Source: CALVXC01 sp036636255
GTDB lineage: Bacteria; Bacillota_I; Bacilli_A; RF39; UBA660
Length of the DNA: 15,558 nt
Assembly: GCA_036636255.1 (NCBI GenBank)
Contig: JAVWOV010000016.1
Span: 1 to 15,558, forward strand
Reading direction: 5' to 3'
Positions 1 through 6,888 of this stretch are shown here, piece after piece. How positions within the stretch are numbered: the stretch's first letter is position 1; every line of letters starts with the position of its first letter. The notes beneath the pieces are model-generated. The model made no database searches and had not been told where the DNA came from. It worked only from the letters and a program-made list of their open reading frames with translations. The translations under genes and the position numbers were made by a program.

Positions 1-8
1 AGCTGGGT

Positions 9-50
9 CATTATTGCGGAATAACACATAAGACATTATCACGGAATAAC
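9..50. repeat. two direct copies of a 17-bp motif, 25-bp period
   Basis: CATTATTGCGGAATAAC at 9-25 recurs as CATTATCACGGAATAAC at 34-50, differing at two adjacent bases. The copies are followed by similar short tracts (ACATAAGA and CATAATTT). The first copy contains an imperfect dyad, TTATTnC-GnAATAA. The pair lies 33 bp upstream of the rny -35 box. It could be a regulator binding site, the remains of a dispersed repeat, or the tail of an upstream region cut by the window edge. No reading frame through it is open for long. Confidence 0.5.
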
Positions 51-82
51 CATAATTTTTAAAATTACTTTTAAAATTATTG

Positions 83-111
83 TTGACTTATGCTTAAATA
101 AACATTACAAT
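83..111 (+). promoter_or_regulatory. sigma-A type promoter of rny
   Basis: TTGACT at 83-88 and TACAAT at 106-111 are separated by exactly 17 bp, each one mismatch from the housekeeping consensus. Transcription should begin near 117-118, giving a leader of about 50 nt that ends in a GGAGG ribosome binding site at 155-159, 9 nt before the rny start codon. Confidence 0.8.
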
Positions 112-117
112 ATTAGT

Positions 118-132
118 AGTAAAGATTTTACT
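118..132 (+). other. 5'-proximal hairpin of the rny mRNA
   Basis: AGTAAA (118-123) and TTTACT (127-132) form a perfect 6-bp stem with a 3-nt loop, starting where transcription is predicted to start. It is AU-rich and therefore weak. Structures at an extreme 5' end can protect an mRNA from 5'-dependent decay; a link to autoregulation of RNase Y is only an inference. Confidence 0.4.
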
Positions 133-168
133 GAAAATTAAAGATATAGAAAATGGAGGAAAAAAAAT

Positions 169-1722
169 ATGAATAATATTGTTTTTTCCATTTTACTTGT
201 CCTAATTGGACTTTTTGTAGGAATTATTATAGTGTTTGTTATCAATTATTTGAGGGGTAGTAAAGTATCTAAAAAAGTGGAATCACTACTTGAAAAAGCT
301 AAAGTTGAAGCTGATAAGGTTAAGCGTGATTATTTATTAGATGCTAAAGAAGAATTACATAAATTAAAAATAGAAACAGATAAAGAAATTAAAGAACGAA
401 AAATTGAAGTGAAAGAAGCGGAAGGTCGTTTGTTGGTTCGAGAAAGTAATATGGATCGTCGTGATCAAACATTACAAAATCGCGAACAAATGCTAGAAGA
501 AAAAGAAAATATAATAATAAAAAAACAAAAAGATATTCAAGAAGAACAAAGCAAAGTGGAAGATGTTAAAAAGGAACAAATTGAATTATTAGAAAGTATT
601 GCGGGTTATTCTAAAAATCATGCGCGGGAATTAGTGCTTAAAAAAGTTGAAGAAATGATGGATTTAGAAATAAATTCATATATTAAAGAACGTGAGGGCG
701 AAGCTAAATTAGAAGTAGATAAAAAGGCTAAAACAATGCTAGTGGGATCAATGCAAAGGTATGCTAGTGATGTTGCTAATGAACAGACTATTACGGTTGT
801 TAATTTGCCTAATGATGATATGAAGGGGCGAATTATTGGCCGTGAGGGTCGAAATATTCGAACAATTGAAGCAGTAACGGGAGTGGATTTAATTATTGAT
901 GATACGCCTGAAGCGATTGTTTTATCGAGCTTTGATCCGCTAAGACGGGAAATTGCTAGAATAACTATTGAGGGATTAATTAAAGATGGTCGTATTCATC
1001 CATCAAGAATTGAAGAGTTATATGATAAAACAACTAAAGAGATGAATAGTAAAATTTTGGAACATGGCCAAACTGCTTTGTTTGAACTTGGTATAACGAA
1101 AGTTGATCCGGAATTAGTTAATTTGATTGGTAAATTATATTTTAGAACTAGTTATGGTCAAAATGCTTTACAACATTCAATTGAGGTTGCACAATTGACA
1201 GGTATTTTAGCTGGAGAAATGGGAGAAAATGTTAACTTAGCTAAAAGGGCTGGATTACTTCATGATATTGGTAAGGCAGTTGATCATGAAATTGAGGGAA
1301 GTCATATTGAAATAGGAGCTTTATTGGCTAAAAGGTACAAGGAAAATGAGGTTGTTATTAATTCTATTGCTTCTCATCATGGTGATACACCAGCGACTAG
1401 TTTTATTTCGGAATTAGTAGCTATTGCTGATGCTTTATCAGCGTCTCGTCCGGGAGCTAGAAATGATTCTTTAGAAAATTATGTGAAACGTTTACAGGAT
1501 TTAGAAAATATTGCTTCATCAATAAAGGGTGTTGAAAAAACTTTTGCAGTTCAAGCTGGTAGGGAGTTAAGGGTAATTGTTAAACCTAAAGAAATTGATG
1601 ATATAACTAGTTATAAAGTAGCGCGGGATATTAAAAATAAAATTGAAGAACAAATGCAATATCCGGGTACAATAAAAGTGACTGTTATAAGAGAAACAAG
1701 AGTAACTGAGGAAGCAAGATAA
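169..1722 (+). CDS. rny: ribonuclease Y
   Basis: Membrane-anchored endoribonuclease that initiates mRNA decay in many Bacillota. The 517-aa protein has the full family architecture: an N-terminal membrane helix (about residues 4-27), a long charged coiled coil (about 32-180), a KH RNA-binding domain with the GxxG loop in GRIIGREGRN (220-229), and an HD phosphohydrolase domain with H336, the H365-D366 pair in GLLHDIGKA and H403/H404 in ASHHGD, followed by the usual C-terminal domain ending near ETRVTEEAR. Length matches the family (about 520 aa). The start is fixed by GGAGG at 155-159 and by the membrane helix beginning at residue 4. A good promoter lies upstream and an intrinsic terminator 29 bp after the stop, so the gene is probably monocistronic. 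Nothing looks damaged. Confidence 0.97.
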   Translation: MNNIVFSILLVLIGLFVGIIIVFVINYLRGSKVSKKVESLLEKAKVEADKVKRDYLLDAKEELHKLKIETDKEIKERKIEVKEAEGRLLVRESNMDRRDQTLQNREQMLEEKENIIIKKQKDIQEEQSKVEDVKKEQIELLESIAGYSKNHARELVLKKVEEMMDLEINSYIKEREGEAKLEVDKKAKTMLVGSMQRYASDVANEQTITVVNLPNDDMKGRIIGREGRNIRTIEAVTGVDLIIDDTPEAIVLSSFDPLRREIARITIEGLIKDGRIHPSRIEELYDKTTKEMNSKILEHGQTALFELGITKVDPELVNLIGKLYFRTSYGQNALQHSIEVAQLTGILAGEMGENVNLAKRAGLLHDIGKAVDHEIEGSHIEIGALLAKRYKENEVVINSIASHHGDTPATSFISELVAIADALSASRPGARNDSLENYVKRLQDLENIASSIKGVEKTFAVQAGRELRVIVKPKEIDDITSYKVARDIKNKIEEQMQYPGTIKVTVIRETRVTEEAR

Positions 1723-1751
1723 AAGATTAAATATTATACATTTTAAAATGT

Positions 1752-1778
1752 AAAAACCAACAATTTAAGTTGGTTTTT
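1752..1778. terminator. bidirectional intrinsic terminator
   Basis: AAAAACCAAC (1752-1761) and GTTGGTTTTT (1769-1778) form a perfect 10-bp stem with a 7-nt loop; the outer A/T run gives a U-tract in either direction. It lies between the convergent rny and the small minus-strand gene and can end both transcripts. Confidence 0.9.
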
Positions 1779-1791
1779 ATGTATAAAAACA

Positions 1792-2022
1792 TTAATAAGG
1801 CCGATAATAATATGGAGGATATGGATTATATACTGGAGGTCCATAATAAGGAGTTTGGCCGTAATAAGGTCGTGGATAAAAAGCTGGAGCTAAAAGTCCG
1901 CCAGTTATTCCACCTAAAATAAAAGGAGCCAAAACAGCTCCGCCGACAAAACGATTATTTGGTGGGAGTGGTCTCATTGGCCTATTAATAGGCATTCGCA
2001 AGTCGATTTGATTTTGATACAT
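1792..2022 (-). CDS. small Tyr/Pro-rich protein with a hydrophobic Gly-rich segment
   Basis: A 76-aa product I cannot assign to a named family. Residues 1-24 are polar and proline-rich (MPINRPMRPLPPNN); 25-48 form a hydrophobic, glycine-rich segment (FVGGAVLAPFILGGITGGLL) that could be a membrane helix or a glycine-zipper hairpin; 49-76 are almost entirely Tyr and Pro (11 Tyr and 9 Pro in 28 residues). Tyr/Pro/Gly-rich tails of this kind occur in small surface, coat-like and envelope proteins of Bacillota, but composition alone does not give a function. I chose the start at 2022 because GAAAGGGG (minus strand, 2037-2030) is spaced 7 nt from it; a longer frame back to 2082 has no such site and would overlap the next gene. 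A TATAAT box lies at 2047-2042. It is the only minus-strand gene in the window. Confidence 0.75.
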   Translation of the reverse strand: MYQNQIDLRMPINRPMRPLPPNNRFVGGAVLAPFILGGITGGLLAPAFYPRPYYGQTPYYGPPVYNPYPPYYYRPY

Positions 2023-2031
2023 ATAAATACC

Positions 2032-2057
2032 CCTTTCATATATTATAGTATGAAAGG
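2032..2057. promoter_or_regulatory. operator-like inverted repeat at a divergent promoter region
   Basis: CCTTTCATA (2032-2040) and TATGAAAGG (2049-2057) are perfect 9-bp inverted arms around an 8-bp spacer. The minus-strand -10 box occupies the spacer, so a bound dimer would block or tune that promoter and possibly transcription of the aminopeptidase gene starting at 2077. The left arm also holds the minus-strand Shine-Dalgarno, which could explain part of its sequence. If transcribed from further upstream on the + strand it would instead form a hairpin in the aminopeptidase leader. Confidence 0.5.
2042..2047 (-). promoter_or_regulatory. -10 box for the small minus-strand gene
   Basis: A perfect TATAAT on the minus strand, 19 bp from the start codon at 2022, with the ribosome binding site in between. 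No good -35 hexamer is present at 16-18 bp (the bases there read CCTTTC/TTTCTC), so the promoter may be weak or activator-dependent. Confidence 0.55.
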
Positions 2058-2076
2058 CTAAAGAGAAAGGTGAAAA

Positions 2077-3186
2077 ATGCAAGAAAATATTGATAAATTA
2101 AGTAATATTATAGTTGATTATTCGTTAGAAATAAAAAAAGGAGATCGGGTTTTAATAACTTATCAAGATGAAGAAATTATTCCGCTTGTTAAGAATTTAA
2201 TTATGAAGATAAATGCTAAAGAAGGGATACCATTTACAAAGTTAGTTAATAATAGTGTAGATGAATTATTAAATTCGCTTATGAGTGAAGAAAGAGCTTT
2301 GGAAATAAGGAAACAGCGAGAATTTCAAGTGAATGCCTTTGATTGTTTTATTACCATTAGATATATAACGAATGATTATGAAGCTTCATTAGTACCAAGT
2401 GAGTATTTTAAAGTGATTGGTGATGCTACTAAAGATATTGATCGTATCAAAATAAATGAGCGTCGCTGGGTATTGTTAAATTATCCTTCAAAATTAGATG
2501 CTTATAAGGCTAAAATGCCAACTGATAATTATTTTAATTTTGCTTTTAATACTATGGTTTTTGATTATAAAAAAATGAGTCAAGATATTCAACCGTTAAA
2601 AGAATTGATGGAAAAAACAGATAAGGTAAGAATAGTAGCTCCTGCTACGGATTTAACTTTTTCTATTAAAAATATACCGGTTATACCTTGCTGTGGTAAA
2701 TGTAATATACCTGATGGGGAAGTGTTTACGGCACCAATTAAAAATAGTGTTAATGGAACTATTACTTATAATACACCTTCACCATATTATGGAGAAATAT
2801 TTAATAATGTTAAATTAACTTTTAGTGATGGTAAAATTGTTGAGTGTAGTTGTAATCCGCAAAATGATAAATTATTGGAAATATTTAATACTGATGAGGG
2901 GGCTAGATATATAGGGGAGTTTTCATTAGGAATAAATCCCTTAATTACAAAACCAATCGGAGATATTTTATATGATGAAAAAATTATTGGTAGTTTACAT
3001 TTTACTCCGGGTAGATGTTATGATGAAGCTACTAATGGTAATGATTCATCTATTCATTGGGATATGGTGTTAATTCAACGAAAAGAATATGGTGGAGGGG
3101 AAATATATTTTGATGGTGAATTGGTAAGAAAAGATGGTCTATTTGTTAAAGAGGAACTAAAGCATTTAAATTATAATTTGAATTAA
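2077..3186 (+). CDS. M29-family metallo-aminopeptidase
   Basis: Cytoplasmic metal-dependent aminopeptidase of the AmpS/PepS/AmpT family, which removes N-terminal residues from peptides. The 369-aa protein begins with the typical IDKLSNIIVDYSLEIKKGD region. The C-terminal metal-binding half has the expected ligands: E215 in IPDGEVFTAP, E281 in EFSLGINP, H308 in IGSLHFTPG, Y315, H327 and D329 in SSIHWDMVL. The 66-residue spacing between the two glutamates and the 7 residues between H308 and Y315 match, from memory, the Thermus enzyme. It is somewhat shorter than the usual 400-410 aa, mostly before the C-terminal histidine. The start follows AAAGGTG at 2066-2072. No signal peptide is seen. No convincing + strand promoter is visible close by; TTGATA (2014-2019) with TATATT (2039-2044) has too long a spacer. 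The next gene starts 36 bp downstream and is probably cotranscribed. Confidence 0.92.
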   Translation: MQENIDKLSNIIVDYSLEIKKGDRVLITYQDEEIIPLVKNLIMKINAKEGIPFTKLVNNSVDELLNSLMSEERALEIRKQREFQVNAFDCFITIRYITNDYEASLVPSEYFKVIGDATKDIDRIKINERRWVLLNYPSKLDAYKAKMPTDNYFNFAFNTMVFDYKKMSQDIQPLKELMEKTDKVRIVAPATDLTFSIKNIPVIPCCGKCNIPDGEVFTAPIKNSVNGTITYNTPSPYYGEIFNNVKLTFSDGKIVECSCNPQNDKLLEIFNTDEGARYIGEFSLGINPLITKPIGDILYDEKIIGSLHFTPGRCYDEATNGNDSSIHWDMVLIQRKEYGGGEIYFDGELVRKDGLFVKEELKHLNYNLN

Positions 3187-3222
3187 AAAAATAATATTTC
3201 ATATACTTTCTTAGGTGGTATA

Positions 3223-4086
3223 ATGAAGAAATTTTTTCAAATATTAGGAATTTTAACTCTTTTTATTATAAGTTTTTTTTATACAGAAAAAGCTATAATT
3301 GTTGTTCGGCAATTAGATGATATTATGATAAAAATAAAAGAAGAAAAAAGTAAATATGAAACTAAACCAATTGATGCAATTATAATAAATGATGAAATAA
3401 TTCCCGGTTTATGGGGTCAAAAAGTAGTGGAAAATAAAAGTTATCTTAATATGAAAAGGGTTGGTCAATTTAATCCTCATTTTTTTGAATATGAAAAGGT
3501 TAAACCAGATATATCATATTCAAATAATATTAATAAATATGTTATTTCGGGGAATGAACAAAAAAATAGTATAAGTCTTGTTTTTTTGGTAAAGGAGGAG
3601 ACAAATGTTTTGGATGTTGTTGATATTTTAAAACAAAAAAACATTAAAGGCAATTTTTTTATTAATGATAAATGGTTAGAAAAAAATCATCATACAGTGC
3701 ATAAAATAATAGAAAATGGTAATGTTTTAGGAAATTTAAATAGTGATACACCAAATATGACTGTTAACTTTACATGGCTTGACACAATCATAAAACAACT
3801 AACTAAACAAAAATATAGTTATTGTTATATGAATCAAAAGAATAAAAAAAATTTAGAGTTATGCGCGGTTTACAAAAATTATACAATTATGCCAACACTT
3901 ACTATTAAAAGTTCACCTTTAAAGGAAATTAAAGAGAAAGCTAAATTTGGAAGTATAATAGCTTTTCCGATTGATGATAATGTTTTGGATGAGTTGGGGA
4001 CGACAATTAATTATTTAAAAGCTAAAGGGTTTAAAATAGTAACTTTAAAAGAACATTTAAGTGAGGAAATAAACAGTAATGATTAA
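3223..4086 (+). CDS. membrane-anchored polysaccharide deacetylase-like protein, catalytic motifs lost
   Basis: A 287-aa protein with an N-terminal membrane anchor (about residues 4-21, no cleavage site apparent), a linker domain (about 45-110, with the segment INKYVISGN just before the fold) and a NodB-like region (about 116-280). The NodB resemblance rests on the run VLDILKQKNIKGNFFIN followed by a WLEKNHHTVHKIIENGNVLGN segment, matching the canonical order of helix, ATFF strand and the motif around GHEIGNH. The catalytic residues are gone: where active enzymes have TFDDGPD this one reads LVFLVKEET (119-127), and the H-S-x-x-H zinc motif reads NLNSDTPN (171-178). It is likely exported and wall-facing but not a standard deacetylase. 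The start follows AGGTGG at 3213-3218, 4 nt from ATG. A strong terminator follows. Family assignment is moderate, inactivity is inferred. Confidence 0.7.
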   Translation: MKKFFQILGILTLFIISFFYTEKAIIVVRQLDDIMIKIKEEKSKYETKPIDAIIINDEIIPGLWGQKVVENKSYLNMKRVGQFNPHFFEYEKVKPDISYSNNINKYVISGNEQKNSISLVFLVKEETNVLDVVDILKQKNIKGNFFINDKWLEKNHHTVHKIIENGNVLGNLNSDTPNMTVNFTWLDTIIKQLTKQKYSYCYMNQKNKKNLELCAVYKNYTIMPTLTIKSSPLKEIKEKAKFGSIIAFPIDDNVLDELGTTINYLKAKGFKIVTLKEHLSEEINSND

Positions 4087-4094
4087 AAGAAGGT

Positions 4095-4126
4095 GATATA
4101 GGGAATTTATTCTTTATATCGTTTTT
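4095..4126 (+). terminator. intrinsic terminator after the deacetylase-like gene
   Basis: GATATAGGGAA (4095-4105) pairs along its whole length with TTCTTTATATC (4110-4120), two pairs being G-U, around a TTTA loop, followed by GTTTTT. It separates the aminopeptidase unit from the prfB unit. Confidence 0.8.
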
Positions 4127-4177
4127 ATTAATTGTTATAAAAATAAATTGAAAGATATAGTAAAAAACTAAAAAAAA

Positions 4178-4186
4178 TGCTATAAT
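4178..4186 (+). promoter_or_regulatory. extended -10 promoter of the prfB operon
   Basis: TGCTATAAT: a perfect -10 hexamer at 4181-4186 preceded by the TGn extension. The best TTGAAA (4148-4153) is 27 bp away, too far to act as a -35, so the extended -10 probably carries the promoter. The transcript would begin near 4192, just ahead of the GGAGG at 4197-4201. Confidence 0.7.
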
Positions 4187-4208
4187 TAAAACAATTGGAG
4201 GCTATAAA

Positions 4209-5298
4209 ATGGAAATAAATGAAATAAGTAATATATATGAAGCTTTTCAAAAAAGAATATGTATTCTTTGGAGGTTACTTTGACCCTGAAAAAAAGCAGA
4301 AAAGAGTTAAAGAATTAACGGAGATAACAAAAGGTTTGAATTTTTGGAATGATAAAAAGAATAGCGAAATAGTTATGACGGAGCTTAATAATACTAAAAA
4401 TATTATTAATAATATTTCGGCTTTAAAAGAATTAATTAATAGTAATTTAGAAATTATAGAAATTATCGATGATGAATTAAAGCAACAATTGGAGCAAAAA
4501 ATTGGGGAAATAGAAAAAGATTTAACTAATTATGAGATGGAAATTATGTTAAATGGTCCGTATGATAAAGGAAATGCTATGATGGAAATTCATGCTGGTG
4601 CTGGGGGAACAGAAGCCTGTGATTGGGCGGATATGTTAAAAAGAATGTATTTAAAGTGGTGTGAAAAAAAGAAATATAAAATAGAGATTATTGATGAACA
4701 GCAAGGTGAGGAAGCTGGTATCAAGGGTGTGACTATTTTAATAAAAGGTAAGAATAGTTATGGTTATTTATTTGGTGAAAAAGGTGTTCATCGTTTAGTT
4801 AGAATTTCTCCTTTTGATTCAAATTCTAGGCGACATACTTCTTTTGCGTCTGTTGATATTATGCCTCTTTTTGATAATAAGGAAATTAATTTGAAAATCA
4901 AGGAAAATGATTTAAAAATTGATGTATATCGAAGTAGTGGAGCTGGGGGTCAATCAGTTAATACTACGGATAGTGCTGTAAGGATAACGCATTTACCAAC
5001 TAAAACGGTGGTTACTTGTCAAAACCAACGAAGTCAAATTCAAAATAAAGAAAAGGCTTTGGAAATTTTAGAAAACAAATTATATCAGCAAGAATTAGAA
5101 AAAAGGGATAATGAAATAAAAAAATTAAAAGGTCAATTATCAGCAAATGAATTTGGATCACAAATAAGAAGTTATGTTATGCATCCATATTCATTAGTAA
5201 AAGATCATCGAACAAAAGCCGAAACAAGTAATGTTTCTAAGGTTTTAGATGGTGATATTGAATTATTTATAAAAGCTAATTTAAAGGATGTTGATTAA
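4209..5298 (+). CDS. prfB: peptide chain release factor 2, with programmed +1 frameshift
   Basis: RF2 recognises UGA (and UAA) and triggers peptide release. Translation starts at ATG 4209 (GGAGG at 4197-4201, 7 nt spacing), runs 24 codons to an in-frame TGA at 4281, and continues in the +1 frame from GAC 4282 to the TAA at 5296-5298. The full product is 362 aa, close to the usual 365. The first part reads MEINEISNIYEAFQKRICIL and the shifted part continues DPEKKQKRVKELTEI and FWND, as in other RF2s. SPF at 200-202 is the UGA-specific tripeptide and GGQ at 246-248 is the peptidyl-tRNA hydrolysis motif; the GAGGTEACDW segment is also typical. A naive call beginning at 4237 is an artefact in the shifted frame. 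The stop codon abuts the ATG of the next gene, so the two are translationally coupled. Confidence 0.97.
4268..4284 (+). promoter_or_regulatory. RF2 autoregulatory frameshift site
   Basis: The order is Shine-Dalgarno-like GGAGG (4270-4274), a 3-nt TTA spacer, CTT slip codon (4278-4280), TGA stop (4281-4283) and then C. This is the canonical RF2 layout, in which peptidyl-tRNA-Leu slips from CUU to UUU when RF2 is scarce. The stop context UGAC is the weak one. High RF2 causes termination after 24 residues and low RF2 allows full-length product. Confidence 0.96.
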
Positions 5299-6183
5299 AT
5301 GATATTTAAGAAAAAAAGCAAAAAAATTAATGATATATTACAAATTGATTTTTCTAAAAAGAGTCGTTTACGTCGATATATTGAACTAATTATTGGTGTT
5401 TTTCTATTAGCTTTAGCGTTTAATTTATTTATGCTACCTAATAAAATTATTTCTGGTTTTAGTGGTGTGGCTATTATTTTAAATGATCTTTTTCGTATTG
5501 ATGCATCTTTGTTTATTTTTATTGTAACGGTAGTTCTTTTAATTGTTGGTATATTTACTTTAGGAAAAGATAAAATTCGTTCAACTGTATGTGGTGCATT
5601 ATTATATCCATTTTTTATTAAAGTAACGGAACCGTTAATAAGTTATTTTGTTATCGAAAATTCGGAGGCGTTGTTATTAGTTATATTTGGTGGTTTCGTT
5701 AGTGGTATTGGAACAGGTTTGGTATTTCGTGCTGGTTTTTCAACCGGAGGGTCAGATACGGTTGTCCAAATTATTAATAAGTATTTTAAAGTATCACTTG
5801 GACGTGCTAATATAATTTTAAATGTTATTATTATTATTAGTGGTGTATTTATCTTTGGCTGGACTAAATTAATGTATTCATTATTATTTTTATATATTGT
5901 TAGTATTGTAATGGATCGGGTAATATTAGGGATTTCTAATTCTAAATCATTTTATATTATTACGGAATATGAAGATGATATAAAAACTTATATAATGAAA
6001 AAATTACAACGAGGTGTAACGGCTATTGAAGCACGGGGGGGATTTACTAATAATAAACAAAAAATACTTATGTGTATCGTGCCAACTAGAGAATATTTTA
6101 TGTTAAAAGAAGTTATAAATGAGATTGATCCAAATGCAGTTATTTTAATAACTGATGTTTATGAAGCTCATGGAAGTAGATAG
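5299..6183 (+). CDS. YitT-family membrane protein with C-terminal DUF2179 domain
   Basis: A 294-aa integral membrane protein of unknown biochemical role. About five to six hydrophobic helices are seen: roughly 28-48, 52-64, 69-88, 98-116, 123-145 and 170-210, with the family's conserved GLVFRAGFSTGGSDTV segment at 140-155 and the FMLPNKIISGFSG segment near 44-56. Residues from about 215 form the soluble domain found in this family (KLQRGVTAIEARGGFT, then the LMCIVPTREY strand and DPNAVILITDVYEAHG). The ATG directly follows the prfB stop; AAAGGAT upstream supplies the binding site at about 10 nt. ftsE follows after 9 bp. From memory, B. subtilis has a YitT paralogue (yvjA) in the same place between prfB and ftsEX, so this is conserved synteny rather than chance. 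Transport or division-related function is not established. Confidence 0.9.
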   Translation: MIFKKKSKKINDILQIDFSKKSRLRRYIELIIGVFLLALAFNLFMLPNKIISGFSGVAIILNDLFRIDASLFIFIVTVVLLIVGIFTLGKDKIRSTVCGALLYPFFIKVTEPLISYFVIENSEALLLVIFGGFVSGIGTGLVFRAGFSTGGSDTVVQIINKYFKVSLGRANIILNVIIIISGVFIFGWTKLMYSLLFLYIVSIVMDRVILGISNSKSFYIITEYEDDIKTYIMKKLQRGVTAIEARGGFTNNKQKILMCIVPTREYFMLKEVINEIDPNAVILITDVYEAHGSR

Positions 6184-6192
6184 GAGAAAGTA

Positions 6193-6888
6193 ATGGATTT
6201 AATAAGAATGAGAAATGTTAAAAAACAATATAAAAATGGTGTTATTGCTATTTACGATTTGGATTTAAATATTACTAAAGGTGATTTTGTTTTTGTTATT
6301 GGGTCGACAGGATGTGGAAAATCAACTTTGATTAATATGCTTTATCGTAAAGAAAAACCAACTAAGGGTGATATAATTGTTGGTGGTCTTAATGTTGTTA
6401 AATTGAAAAATCGTAAGGTATATAAATTAAGAAGAAAAATAGGAGTTGTTTTTCAAGATTTTAAACTTTTACAAAAACAAACTGTTTATGAAAATGTTGC
6501 TTTTACTTTAGAAATTTTTGGTTTACCTAAAGATGAAATACATTCTAAAGTATTAAAAGTATTAGATTTGGTTGGTTTGAAAAATAAGGTAAAAAATTAT
6601 CCTAATCAATTATCGGGAGGAGAACAACAAAGAGTTGCTATTGCGCGGGCTATTGTTAATGGTCCTAAATTGTTAATTTGTGATGAACCAACGGGTAATT
6701 TGGATGATGGGACAAGTCGTGAAATAATGAAAGTTTTAGAAGAAATAAATAAACTAGGGACAACTATTATTATGGTAACTCATGATACGGAAATAGTTAC
6801 TAATGCTAAAAAAAGAGTAATTCTATTAGATTCTGGAAGGATTTTAAAAGATTATGCGAAAGGAACATATGTAAATGAAAGTATTTAG
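6193..6888 (+). CDS. ftsE: cell division ATP-binding protein FtsE
   Basis: ATPase of the FtsEX complex, which couples ATP hydrolysis in the cytoplasm to activation of peptidoglycan hydrolases outside the membrane. The 231-aa protein has every ABC motif: Walker A GSTGCGKST (37-45), Q-loop Q88 in VVFQDFKLL, signature LSGGEQ (140-145), Walker B LLICDEPTGN (160-169) and H-loop H197 in MVTHD. The DFKLL after the Q-loop and the ATG-proximal RMRNVKKQYKNG are typical of FtsE rather than of other MacB-like ATPases. AGGAGA lies 8 nt or so before the start. Its end overlaps ftsX by 14 nt, which supports coupled translation of the two partners. Confidence 0.96.
   Translation: MDLIRMRNVKKQYKNGVIAIYDLDLNITKGDFVFVIGSTGCGKSTLINMLYRKEKPTKGDIIVGGLNVVKLKNRKVYKLRRKIGVVFQDFKLLQKQTVYENVAFTLEIFGLPKDEIHSKVLKVLDLVGLKNKVKNYPNQLSGGEQQRVAIARAIVNGPKLLICDEPTGNLDDGTSREIMKVLEEINKLGTTIIMVTHDTEIVTNAKKRVILLDSGRILKDYAKGTYVNESI

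Noticed and set aside
2023..2082. 20-residue extension of the small minus-strand gene to 2082
   Set aside because: It would overlap the aminopeptidase start and include the -10 box and inverted repeat; the start at 2022 has a well-spaced GAAAGGGG.
3219..3224. TATAAT just before the deacetylase-like gene
   Set aside because: It overlaps the start codon, so it cannot be the promoter for that gene; it arises from the GGTATAATG context.
4237..4281. Independent start of prfB at ATG 4237
   Set aside because: It lies in the +1 frame upstream of the frameshift site with no ribosome binding site and does not give an RF2-like N-terminus; the frame-0 start at 4209 plus the shift explains the sequence.
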